A DNA stretch of 64,000 nucleotides from Ruegeria sp. HKCCD8929 (GTDB lineage Bacteria; Pseudomonadota; Alphaproteobacteria; Rhodobacterales; Rhodobacteraceae): NCBI RefSeq assembly GCF_013031405.1, contig NZ_WPZY01000015.1:1-64000 (forward strand). Direction: 5' to 3'. The notes beneath the pieces were generated by a model, which was not told where the DNA came from, searched no databases, and saw only the letters and a program-made list of their open reading frames with translations. Positions 16,974 to 25,010 of this stretch are shown here, in pieces. Made by a program: the position numbers and the translations under genes. The stretch's first letter is position 1. Every line of letters starts with the position of its first letter.

Positions 16974-18320
16974 ATGACCATGAAAGACATCCCCCACGAC
17001 GGCCCCCCCCGGACGGATCCGATCCAGTCGGCGACATTCTCGAACCCGGTCAACGCCGAGATCCGGCGCGCGGCGGCGACCGGCATCTATGATATCCGTG
17101 GCGGCGGCGCCAAGCGCCGGGTCCCGCATTTCGATGATCTGCTGTTTCTCGGCGCCTCGGTCTCGCGTTATCCGCTGGAAGGCTACCGCGAGCGCTGCGA
17201 TACCAACGTGACGCTGGGCACGCGCTTTGCCAAAAAGCCCATCGAGCTGGATATCCCGATCACCATTGCAGGCATGTCGTTCGGCGCGTTGTCCGGCCCC
17301 GCCAAAGAGGCGCTGGGCCGCGGCGCATCGGCGGCGGGCACCTCGACCACCACCGGCGACGGCGGCATGACGCCCGAAGAGAGGGGCCATTCGACCAAGC
17401 TGGTCTATCAGTATCTGCCCTCGCGCTACGGCATGAACCCGGACGATCTGCGCAAGGCGGACGCGATCGAGGTCGTGGTGGGGCAGGGCGCCAAGCCGGG
17501 CGGCGGTGGCATGCTGCTGGGGCAGAAAATCTCGGACCGTGTTGCCGAGATGCGCAACCTGCCCAAGGGGATCGACCAACGCTCGGCCTGCCGTCACCCC
17601 GACTGGACCGGCCCGGACGATCTTGAGATCAAGATCCTCGAACTGCGCGAGATCACCGCCTGGGAAAAGCCGATCTACGTCAAGGTCGGCGGCACCCGCC
17701 CATATTACGACACGGCGCTGGCGGTGAAGGCGGGCGCGGATGTGGTCGTGCTTGACGGGATGCAGGGCGGCACCGCCGCAACCCAGGATGTGTTCATCGA
17801 ACATGTGGGCCTTCCGACGCTGGCCTGTATCCGTCCGGCGGTGCAGGCGCTGCAGGATCTCGGCATGCATCGCGAGGTGCAGCTGATCGTTTCCGGCGGT
17901 ATCCGGACCGGCGCGGATGTGGCCAAGGCCATGGCCCTGGGCGCGGATGCCGTCGCCATCGGCACGGCCGCCCTGGTCGCAATCGGGGACAACGATCCGA
18001 AATGGGAAGAGGAATACCGCAAGCTGGGCAGCACCACCGGCGCCTATGACGACTGGCACGAGGGGCAGGATCCGGCGGGTATCACCACCCAGGATCCCCA
18101 GCTTGAGGCGCGGCTCGATCCGGTCGATGCGGGGCGCCACCTGCGCAACTACCTCAACGTGATGACGCTCGAGGCGCAGACGATTGCCCGCGCCTGCGGC
18201 CACAACAACCTGCGCAACCTCGAACCCGAGGATCTGTGCGCTCTGACCATCGAGGCCGCCGCCATGGCCAGAGTGCCGCTGGCGGGCACAGACTGGTACC
18301 CGGGCAAGGCCGGGTTCTGA
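16974..18320 (+). CDS. mgsC: N-methylglutamate synthase subunit C (FMN-binding glutamate synthase domain)
   Basis: 448 residues matching the FMN barrel domain of glutamate synthase: PITIAGMSFGALSGPAKEAL, KPGGGGMLLGQKIS, VVLDGMQGGTAATQDVF, VSGGIRTGADVAKAMALGAD and AVAIGTAAL. In GltB the next segment holds the three [3Fe-4S] cysteines; here the corresponding stretch reads AIGDNDPKWEEEYRKL followed by DPAGITTQDP, with no cysteines. That suits a synthase working without an electron-input subunit, and no NADPH-binding beta subunit is encoded here. The start at 16974 follows GAGGGA. A terminator follows the gene. Confidence 0.85.
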   Translation: MTMKDIPHDGPPRTDPIQSATFSNPVNAEIRRAAATGIYDIRGGGAKRRVPHFDDLLFLGASVSRYPLEGYRERCDTNVTLGTRFAKKPIELDIPITIAGMSFGALSGPAKEALGRGASAAGTSTTTGDGGMTPEERGHSTKLVYQYLPSRYGMNPDDLRKADAIEVVVGQGAKPGGGGMLLGQKISDRVAEMRNLPKGIDQRSACRHPDWTGPDDLEIKILELREITAWEKPIYVKVGGTRPYYDTALAVKAGADVVVLDGMQGGTAATQDVFIEHVGLPTLACIRPAVQALQDLGMHREVQLIVSGGIRTGADVAKAMALGADAVAIGTAALVAIGDNDPKWEEEYRKLGSTTGAYDDWHEGQDPAGITTQDPQLEARLDPVDAGRHLRNYLNVMTLEAQTIARACGHNNLRNLEPEDLCALTIEAAAMARVPLAGTDWYPGKAGF

Positions 18321-18327
18321 TCCGATT

Positions 18328-18363
18328 GGGCGCGGCTCCGCAAACGGGACCGCGCCCTTTTTT
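18328..18363 (+). terminator. Intrinsic terminator between mgsC and gmaS
   Basis: GGGCGCGG (18328-18335) pairs with CCGCGCCC (18350-18357). The stem continues inward through CCG/CGG with one mismatch around a CAAA loop, and six T residues follow. It is a textbook rho-independent terminator lying 28 bases before the gmaS start codon, inside what otherwise looks like one operon. Confidence 0.85.
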
Positions 18364-18391
18364 GTTAACCAACAGGGAAGGAAAGCCAACC

Positions 18392-19720
18392 ATGACGGTA
18401 GATCTGGCAGCTTTCGCCAAGGAAAAAGGCGTCAAGTATTTCATGATCTCGTTCACCGACCTTTTTGGCGGTCAACGCGCCAAGCTGGTTCCGGCCGAGG
18501 CCATTGCGGACATGCAGGAAGAGGGGGCGGGGTTTGCGGGCTTTGCCACCTGGCTCGACATGACCCCGGCGCTGCCCGACATGCTGGCGGTGCCCGACCC
18601 CGCCTCGGTCATTCAATTGCCGTGGAAGCCTGAGGTAGCCTGGCTTGCCGGAAATTGCGTGATGGAAGACGAAGACGTGGCGCAGGCTCCGCGCAACGTC
18701 CTGCGCAGGTTGATTGCCGAGGCGGCGGACGAGGGGCTGCACGTCAAGACCGGGGTCGAGGCCGAGTTCTTTCTGTTGACCCCCGAGGGCGACCAGATCA
18801 GCGATCCGTTCGATACCGCGGTCAAGCCCTGCTACGATCAGCAGGCGGTCATGCGGCGCTACGACGTCGTGCGCGAGATTTGCGACTACATGCTGCAACT
18901 GGGCTGGGGGCCGTACCAGAACGACCACGAAGACGCCAATGGCCAGTTCGAGATGAACTGGAACTTCGCCGATGTGCTGGTCACCGCCGACCGGCACAGC
19001 TTCTTCAAGTTCATGGCCAAATCCGTTGCCGAGAAACACGGGTTCCGCGCCACCTTCATGCCGAAACCCATCGAGGGGCTGACGGGCAACGGCGCGCACG
19101 CGCATATCTCGGTCTGGGACGCGCCCGGCGACAGGGCGACGACCAACATGTTTGCGGGCGAGGGCGAAGGCCAGACCGGCGAGGTCGGGCTGTCCGAGCG
19201 CGGCAAGCATTTCCTGGGCGGCATCATGAAACACGCCTCTGCCCTCGCGGCCATCACCAATCCCACGGTGAACAGCTACAAACGGATCAACGCTCCGCGC
19301 ACGGTGTCCGGGGCGACCTGGGCGCCGAACACGGTGACCTGGACCGGCAACAACCGCACGCACATGGTGCGGGTTCCGGGCCCCGGCCGGTTCGAGTTGC
19401 GTCTGGCGGACGGCGCCACCAACCCCTACCTGCTGCAGGCGGTCATCATCGCGGCGGGCCTGTCCGGTCTTCGCACCAAGGCGGATCCGGGCAAGCGCTA
19501 TGACATCGACATGTATGCCGAGGGCCACACGGTCCGCGATGCGCCCAAACTCCCCCTCAACCTGCTCGATGCCCTGCGCGAGTTCGACCGGGACACCGAA
19601 CTCAAGGCGTTGATGGGAGAGGAGTTCTCGGGCTCTTACGTCAAGATGAAGATGGAGGAATGGAACTCGTTCGTGACCCATTTCAGCAATTGGGAGAGGG
19701 AGCACACGCTGGATATCTGA
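18392..19720 (+). CDS. gmaS: Gamma-glutamylmethylamide synthetase (glutamine-synthetase-like)
   Basis: 442 residues, shorter than glutamine synthetase type I. Visible GS features are the catalytic VEAEFFLL (about residue 130), the metal and ATP motif EDANGQFEMNW (about 185), KPIEGLTGNGAHAHISVWD (about 230-248, with the ATP-site HxH), NPTVNSYKR and the glutamate-binding LRLADGATNPY. The opening KGVKYFMISFTDLFGGQRAK is characteristic of GmaS as opposed to GlnA. It ligates methylamine to glutamate using ATP. GGGAAGGAAA lies about nine bases before the ATG; a longer frame starting upstream crosses the terminator and is rejected. The mgs and mgd neighbours strengthen the call. Confidence 0.88.
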   Translation: MTVDLAAFAKEKGVKYFMISFTDLFGGQRAKLVPAEAIADMQEEGAGFAGFATWLDMTPALPDMLAVPDPASVIQLPWKPEVAWLAGNCVMEDEDVAQAPRNVLRRLIAEAADEGLHVKTGVEAEFFLLTPEGDQISDPFDTAVKPCYDQQAVMRRYDVVREICDYMLQLGWGPYQNDHEDANGQFEMNWNFADVLVTADRHSFFKFMAKSVAEKHGFRATFMPKPIEGLTGNGAHAHISVWDAPGDRATTNMFAGEGEGQTGEVGLSERGKHFLGGIMKHASALAAITNPTVNSYKRINAPRTVSGATWAPNTVTWTGNNRTHMVRVPGPGRFELRLADGATNPYLLQAVIIAAGLSGLRTKADPGKRYDIDMYAEGHTVRDAPKLPLNLLDALREFDRDTELKALMGEEFSGSYVKMKMEEWNSFVTHFSNWEREHTLDI

Positions 19721-19767
19721 TCCGGGTGGGGCGTTATCTGCGCGATACGCCCGGGTGCCATCCCGGC

Positions 19768-20466
19768 TCAGGCCTGTGCAGCGGCAAGCTCAGCCTCCGC
19801 GCCGGGGACCAGATAATCGTCAAACCAGATATGCGGCTGCTGATCGGCCTCGTTCAGCCATTCCGCCACCAGCGGCTGGGCGATCAGCGCGCGCATCCAT
19901 TCTGCCGTCCGGGGCCATTGGCGCGTATCCGCCTTGTGCCGCGACAGCCGGATCGCAGAAGGCGCGTGCATGAAATCCGCCAGAGAAACCGGCCCGAACA
20001 GAAACGGACCGCCGCTTTGGTCAAGGCAGTCCTCGTAGCAGGCAAACAACCGGCCGCACTCCCGCTGTTCGGCATTTGTGAGCCGTCGTTTCTGCGGGTA
20101 GAACGAGCTTTCAAAACTGATGCGGCCGCATATGCCAGAGAGACCCGCGTGCTGCCAGGCCACCAGAGACCGCGCACGCGCCCGCGCCTCGGCGTCAACC
20201 GGCAGCAGGCCGCCCTCGCAAAAGTCGTTGGCGAATTCCATGATCGCAATTGAATCGAAAATAACGGTCGATCCGGTATCGAGAACGGGCACGCTGGCGG
20301 GCGGCGAGAACGCCCCGATGCGGGCCAGATTGCCGAACCTCTGAGGCCGCCGGATGTCGACCACAACCTCGTCGAACTCGTAGCCCGCAGCGCGCAGGGC
20401 CAGCCAGGCGCGCATGGCCCAGCTTGAGGCATTCTTGGTTCCTGAATACAGAATCGGCTTGGCCAT
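19768..20466 (-). CDS. Glutathione S-transferase family protein
   Basis: 232 residues. The thioredoxin-like N-terminal domain opens MAKPILYSGTKNASSWAMRAWLALRA-type sequence and includes SVPVLDTGSTVIFDSIAIMEF, where PVL and the D-S pair bind glutathione. The C-terminal part is helical, with FGPVSLADFMHAP matching the conserved capping-box aspartate. GGGAGG precedes the ATG at 20466. It is convergent with gmaS (a hairpin with a bulged T lies at 19728-19753 between them) and divergent from an HxlR regulator. Substrate unknown; a glutathione-dependent step for formaldehyde from NMG oxidation is conceivable but unsupported. Confidence 0.82.
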   Translation of the reverse strand: MAKPILYSGTKNASSWAMRAWLALRAAGYEFDEVVVDIRRPQRFGNLARIGAFSPPASVPVLDTGSTVIFDSIAIMEFANDFCEGGLLPVDAEARARARSLVAWQHAGLSGICGRISFESSFYPQKRRLTNAEQRECGRLFACYEDCLDQSGGPFLFGPVSLADFMHAPSAIRLSRHKADTRQWPRTAEWMRALIAQPLVAEWLNEADQQPHIWFDDYLVPGAEAELAAAQA

Positions 20467-20484
20467 GATAACCTCCCGCCCTAT

Positions 20485-20520
20485 GCTATGGAAAGAATAG
20501 CGTGCTATCATTACCATAGC
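20485..20520. promoter_or_regulatory. Tandem palindromic operator between GST and HxlR genes
   Basis: Two copies of GCTAT-N7-ATAGC occur back to back, at 20485-20501 and 20504-20520, separated by GT. The arrangement also makes a central ATAGC-GT-GCTAT palindrome. It fills most of the 65-base divergent promoter region. HxlR proteins are dimers that usually control a divergent enzyme gene, so this is very likely the HxlR binding site. Confidence 0.6.
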
Positions 20521-20531
20521 AAGGGGCGGAT

Positions 20532-20870
20532 GTGACACAGATTCCAAAACCGGGCACGCCAGTCCGCGGCTCTCAAAGCGGCAGCCCCATCATGGCCCTC
20601 TTTGACCTTCTGGGCCGCCGGTGGGCGATGGGGGTTTTGTGGACGCTCAGCGAGCAGGGGCCTTGCACGTTCCGGGCGCTGCAGTCCCTGTGTGAAACCA
20701 TCTCACCCGCCGTGCTGAACGCGCGTTTGAAGGAGTTGCAGGCCGCGGGATTCGTGGGAAAGAGCAGCGATGGCTACCTCGTGACCGGCCTTGGGCTTGA
20801 GGTGTATGAGGCGCTGCGCCCCTTGTCGAACGTGTCCAAGGTCTGGGCCAAGGCGCTGGGCGAGGGCTAG
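20532..20870 (+). CDS. HxlR-family winged-helix regulator
   Basis: 112 residues starting at GTG 20532 behind AAGGGG. The HxlR/DUF24 signature is clear: ALFDLLGRRWAMGVLWTL, then FRALQSLCETISPAVLNARL with the recognition helix, and the wing SSDGYLVTGLGLEVYEAL. The CPVE-type cysteine seen in redox-sensing members is absent, although one cysteine remains in QSLCETIS. It probably represses the divergent GST gene through the double palindrome between them. Confidence 0.85.
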   Translation: MTQIPKPGTPVRGSQSGSPIMALFDLLGRRWAMGVLWTLSEQGPCTFRALQSLCETISPAVLNARLKELQAAGFVGKSSDGYLVTGLGLEVYEALRPLSNVSKVWAKALGEG

Positions 20871-21149
20871 TGCCGCACAGGCGGCGCGCACCTGTGGCCG
20901 TTATCCCTCGCCTTCGGCAGGTTCCGGACGGTCCTGTTTCATCCCGATTCTCTGGCCTACTTAAGCAACGCGCCGTTTGTGTCGCTGTGAGCTGCGGCGA
21001 TAACGACACTGATCGCCGCAGGCGCAGACCATGCCTTTTCCCACTTGCACGGGCTGGGCAGGAGCGCGATCTTGCACGTGACCGGTACGGGCGCGGCAGT
21101 GCCCCTCGCTCTAAATGGACAAACACCGAAACCATCGGGAATTTGGGAC

Positions 21150-22391
21150 ATGACACAACTCTCCACTCCGGGCCCTGTCGATGCGCCGGGCTTCTGGCTT
21201 GACGACGCAGGACATCGCGCCTGGATTGCAGGGGACGCGGACCGTCAGTTCGCTTTCTTCCGGGCAAGCCTGCAATCCGGCCCGGGGTTTTGCACCCTGG
21301 ACCTCGCCGGAAACCCGCTGCCTACGGAAGTACAGGAACTGCACACCACGACCCGGCTGATCCACTCCTATGCGCTTGGCCACTTGCGAGGGGTCTCCGG
21401 GGCGGACGACATCGTCGATCAGGGCATGCGCTATCTGCGCAGCCACCACCGCGATCCGCAGCATGGCGGGTATGTCTGGGGGCTCGACGGCGATGCCGTT
21501 TCCGAGGGCAAGAAACTCGCCTATGGCCATGTGTTCGTGCTCCTCGCAGGGGCAAGCGCCAGACAGGCCGGGCACGCGGACGCGGATACGCTGATCGGGG
21601 ATGTCTGCGACGTGCTCGACCGGCATTTCTGGGACGAGGAGGCCGGGCTGTTCCGCGATGAGTTCAACCGGGACTGGACACCGTTTTCGAGCTATCGCGG
21701 CATGAACGCCAACATGCACGGGGTCGAGGCATTGCTGACCGCCTTCGAGGCGACGGGGCAGGAGGTGTTCCTGCAGCGCGCGGGCCGCATCCTCGATTTC
21801 TTCCTCGCCCGTGTCGCACCTGCCGAGAACTGGCGGCTGCCCGAACACTACACCGAGGACTGGCAGATCGACCGCGACTATTCCGGCAACCCGATGTTCC
21901 GCCCCGCAGGCACGACGCCGGGGCATTCCTTCGAGCTTGGGCGGCTGTTGCTGCAATACTGGGACCTGAACGGGCGCCCCGAAGACGGCAGCCCAGACCG
22001 GGCGCGGCGCGTGATCGAGCAGGCCCTGACCGATGCCTGGCTCGAACCCGGCGGCGGGTTTGCCTACACGCTGGAGTTCGACGGAACCGTCCGCATCGCG
22101 TCCCGATACTGGTGGCCGGTGACCGAGGCCATCGGGGCGGTCGCCTCACTGATCAAACTGGACCGGCGGCCCGAGGACGAGGAATGGTACCGCCGCCTCT
22201 GGACTTTCGCCGACCGGTTGCTGATCGACCACGAGCGCGGCGGCTGGTTCCCGGAACTGGCCGAGGACGACACGCCAACCAGCACCCAGTTCATCGGAAA
22301 GCCCGATATCTACCATTCCCTGCAGGCCTGCCTGTTCCCGTTGGAGCCGGGCCTGTCCCGGTATGCGGAGACAATGATACACATGTCGTGA
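21150..22391 (+). CDS. AGE-family (N-acylglucosamine 2-epimerase-like) sugar isomerase/epimerase
   Basis: 413 residues with an (alpha/alpha)6-barrel pattern. Recognisable family strings are TTRLIHSYALGH near the N terminus, GYVWGLDGDA, KKLAYGHVFVLLA, GMNANMHGVEALLTAFEAT with the active-site histidine, and TTPGHSFELGRLLLQ. The family includes GlcNAc 2-epimerase, cellobiose epimerase, mannose isomerase and sulfoquinovose isomerase YihS; residues alone do not decide which. The ATG at 21150 is used; an upstream TTG frame has no family sequence. A sulfatase gene lies just downstream, with a small frameshifted ORF in between. Confidence 0.82.
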   Translation: MTQLSTPGPVDAPGFWLDDAGHRAWIAGDADRQFAFFRASLQSGPGFCTLDLAGNPLPTEVQELHTTTRLIHSYALGHLRGVSGADDIVDQGMRYLRSHHRDPQHGGYVWGLDGDAVSEGKKLAYGHVFVLLAGASARQAGHADADTLIGDVCDVLDRHFWDEEAGLFRDEFNRDWTPFSSYRGMNANMHGVEALLTAFEATGQEVFLQRAGRILDFFLARVAPAENWRLPEHYTEDWQIDRDYSGNPMFRPAGTTPGHSFELGRLLLQYWDLNGRPEDGSPDRARRVIEQALTDAWLEPGGGFAYTLEFDGTVRIASRYWWPVTEAIGAVASLIKLDRRPEDEEWYRRLWTFADRLLIDHERGGWFPELAEDDTPTSTQFIGKPDIYHSLQACLFPLEPGLSRYAETMIHMS

Positions 22392-22429
22392 AGTCGGCGC
22401 CGGAAAAGCGCGGAGGCGAGGGCGCCGGT

Positions 22430-22623
22430 ATGGACAGGTATGTCTTTGAAGTTCATGCCGTACGAGGGTTGGCAGCTTTTTAGGGGAACTGCGCAGTATC
22501 TGCCCGGACAATGTCATCAAGGTTGCGCTTGACTGTCCCGTCAATGGCGCCGAACTTGCGGCAGAAGCCCCGGCCATCTTCGACAAGTGGATGCGCCATG
22601 GCATAGTGGAGAGCCCTGCATGA
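22430..22623 (+). pseudogene. Small ORF split by a -1 frame change (pseudogene or frameshifted gene)
   Basis: An ATG at 22430 behind GAGGG encodes MDRYVFEVHAVRGLAAF and then stops at TAG 22481-22483. In the -1 frame the text continues without a break as LGELRSICPDNVIKVALDC and on to MRHGIVESPA, stopping at 22621-22623, where TGA overlaps the sulfatase start (ATGA). The join lies on GC-TTTTT-AG, where a sixth T would restore one frame of about 64 codons. It is either a decayed gene, a sequencing indel, or a programmed slip. I do not recognise the product. Confidence 0.4.
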
Positions 22624-24272
22624 GCCGCAAAGCCCGCAACATCCTGTTCATCATGTTCGACCAGTTGCGGTACGACTACCTCAGTTGCGCCGGCCATCCC
22701 TACCTGCACACCCCGCATCTGGATGCGCTGGCGGCCAGGGGCGTGCGGTTTTCCCATTGCTATGTCCAGTCACCGATCTGCGGCGCCTCGCGGATGAGTT
22801 TCTATACGGGTCGCTACGTGCACAGCCACGGTGCCGCCTGGAACAACTTTCCGCTCAAGGTCGGAGAGGTCACGCTGGGCGATCACCTGCGCGAACGCGG
22901 CATGGACAGCTGGCTGATCGGCAAGACCCATATGCGGGTGGATCAGGTCGGAATGGACCGGTTGGGCATTTCTCGCGACGGCATCATCGGCGCGCGGGTT
23001 GCCGAATGCGGCTTTGACGTCTTCCTCCGCGATGACGGGTTGTGGGGGGAGGGGCCGGCAGGCTTCTACGACAAGAAACGCTCCCCCTATAACGAATACC
23101 TCAAGGGCAAGGGGTACGAGGCGGAAAACCCGTGGCAGCACAATGCCAATGCCGCGCTGGATGAGGATGGCAACGTCGCCTCGGGCTGGTTCATGCGCAA
23201 CGCCGACAAGCCCGCCGACATTGCCGAAGAGGACAGCGAAACGCCCTGGCTGACCGGTCAGGCGATCGAGTTCATCTCGCAGCAGGATGCCAAGGGGGCG
23301 GGGCCGTGGATGTGCCACCTGTCCTACATCAAACCGCACTGGCCCTATATCGTGCCCGCGCCCTATCACGACATGTACGGGGCAAATCAGATCCTGCCGG
23401 TGGTGCGGTCCGAGGGCGAGCTGGAGGATACCCATCCGGTCTATGAGCAGTTCATGCAGAACGGGATCGGCCGGACCTTCTCGAAACCCGGGGTGCGCGA
23501 AAAGGTCATCCCCGCCTATATGGGTCTGATCAAGCAGGCCGACGACCAGATGGGCCGCCTGTTCCAATGGTTGGAGGAGACCGGGCACATGAAGGACACG
23601 ATGATCGTCGTGACCTCGGACCATGGCGATTATCTGGGCGATCACTGGCTGGGCGAAAAGGACCTGTTCCACGACCCCTCGGTCAAGGTGCCGCTGATCG
23701 TTTATGACCCCTCGGCCGAGGCCGACGCGACGCGCGGCACGGTCTGTGACGCGCTGGTCGAAAGCATTGATCTGGCGGCCACATTCGTCGATCTGGTGGG
23801 CGAGGTGCCCGATCACGTGATCGAGGGCCGCACACTGTTGCCGTTTCTTCACGGAGATGCACCGGATAGCTGGCGGGACTATGTGGTCAGCGAATACGAC
23901 TATTCCGGCACGCCCGCAGCCGCTGCGCTGGACCTCGACCCGCGTGCCGCGCGGCTGTTCATGCTGGCCGACAAGCGGTGGAAATTCGTCCACGCCGATG
24001 GCGGTTTCCGCCCGCTGCTGTTCGATTTGGAAAACGACTCGGATGAGCTGAACGATCTGGGGGCAAGCCCCGACCATCAGGACATCGTGGGCATGTTCCG
24101 GGACCGCCTGTCACAATGGGCGCGCCGCCCGTCCCAGCGCACCACCGTCGGAAACCAGAACCTGCTGGATATGCGGGGCAGGGGGGCTGAACAGGTGGGC
24201 ATTTTCGTCGGGGTCTATGACGAGCAGGAGCTGCCCTCTGAGGTGGTCGAGAAAACGGTCACGCGCCGCTGA
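22620..24272 (+). CDS. Formylglycine-dependent sulfatase / alkaline-phosphatase-superfamily hydrolase
   Basis: 550 residues with no signal peptide, so probably cytoplasmic. Metal ligand aspartates lie in ILFIMFDQLRYD near residue 13; the modified-cysteine site is C54-G-A-S-R58, a C-x-A-S-R variant of the sulfatase C-x-P-S-R; further catalytic sequence is IGKTHM, HLSYIKPHWPY, and TSDHGDYLGDHWLGEKD near residues 330-345. Function needs a maturase elsewhere in the genome. GGAG lies eight bases before the ATG. Choline-sulfatase-like, sulfoglycan or phosphonate-monoester activity are all possible. With the AGE isomerase next door, a sulfated or sulfonated sugar is a reasonable guess. Confidence 0.83.
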   Translation: MSRKARNILFIMFDQLRYDYLSCAGHPYLHTPHLDALAARGVRFSHCYVQSPICGASRMSFYTGRYVHSHGAAWNNFPLKVGEVTLGDHLRERGMDSWLIGKTHMRVDQVGMDRLGISRDGIIGARVAECGFDVFLRDDGLWGEGPAGFYDKKRSPYNEYLKGKGYEAENPWQHNANAALDEDGNVASGWFMRNADKPADIAEEDSETPWLTGQAIEFISQQDAKGAGPWMCHLSYIKPHWPYIVPAPYHDMYGANQILPVVRSEGELEDTHPVYEQFMQNGIGRTFSKPGVREKVIPAYMGLIKQADDQMGRLFQWLEETGHMKDTMIVVTSDHGDYLGDHWLGEKDLFHDPSVKVPLIVYDPSAEADATRGTVCDALVESIDLAATFVDLVGEVPDHVIEGRTLLPFLHGDAPDSWRDYVVSEYDYSGTPAAAALDLDPRAARLFMLADKRWKFVHADGGFRPLLFDLENDSDELNDLGASPDHQDIVGMFRDRLSQWARRPSQRTTVGNQNLLDMRGRGAEQVGIFVGVYDEQELPSEVVEKTVTRR

Positions 24273-24439
24273 GGGGTAACAGGGCCTCTGGTCACGGGCT
24301 CGCGGCATCCGCGTCACGATTGTGACGTGGACATCAGATTGACACCTCTGCACCCGGCAGACTTTCATAGCTGTGATGGAAAACGGGGCGACCTTCCGGA
24401 TCTGAGAGTCCCGGCAAAACCGCCCAGCAAGGGAACCTC

Positions 24440-24928
24440 ATGGCAAAGGCTGAGATCACATCCCTCACTGCGGACCATCACGACCAGGTGGTCCGCCTCA
24501 GCCTGCGCGCATGGGCGCCGGTATTCGCCAAGACCCAAAACGAAGTGCCGCGTTTCGTCTATGATGCGTTCTATCCGGACGGGTGGGAGGAGAGACAGGT
24601 GAGGGAGGTCCGCGCGCTTCTGAACGAGCCGGAAACCGAGTGCTGGGTGGCCCTCGTGAATCATAAACTCGCAGGCTTCGTCGGGCTCAGGCTGCATCCC
24701 GAGGACCAGATGGGCGAAATCCATATCGTTGCGGTCGATCCGGACTTTCAGGGTCGGGGGATCGGGCGGCAGTTGATGGATCATGCCGAGGCCATAACCC
24801 GAGAAGCCGGGATGCAGATGATCATGGTCGAAACCGTCGGCGACACAGGCCACGCCCCGGCCCGGCGCGCATATGAAGCGTCGGGATACGAACGCTGGCC
24901 CGTTGCGCGGTACTTCAAGCGGCTCTGA
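24440..24928 (+). CDS. GNAT-family N-acetyltransferase
   Basis: 162 residues. The acetyl-CoA-binding motif A is VAVDPDFQGRGIGRQLMDHA near residues 98-117 (Q/R-x-x-G-x-G/A), preceded by the beta-4 strand MGEIHIV and followed by the motif B region YEASGYERW. AAGGGA lies a few bases before the ATG. The acceptor is unknown. It is convergent with infC, whose terminator lies just beyond its stop. Confidence 0.85.
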   Translation: MAKAEITSLTADHHDQVVRLSLRAWAPVFAKTQNEVPRFVYDAFYPDGWEERQVREVRALLNEPETECWVALVNHKLAGFVGLRLHPEDQMGEIHIVAVDPDFQGRGIGRQLMDHAEAITREAGMQMIMVETVGDTGHAPARRAYEASGYERWPVARYFKRL

Positions 24929-24954
24929 GACCGGGTAGGGGCGCAACTGCCCAT

Positions 24955-24987
24955 AAAAAAGCCCCGCCAGAGGCTCTCTGACGGGGC
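24955..24987 (-). terminator. Intrinsic terminator of infC
   Basis: GCCCCG-c-CAGAG (24961-24972) pairs with CTCTG-a-CGGGGC (24976-24987) around GCT. On the minus strand the stem is followed by six T residues (the A run at 24955-24960). It lies 23 bases past the infC stop, so infC is transcribed apart from rpmI-rplT. Confidence 0.85.
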
Positions 24988-25010
24988 GATTTGCGTAGAA
25001 TGCTCAGGCG

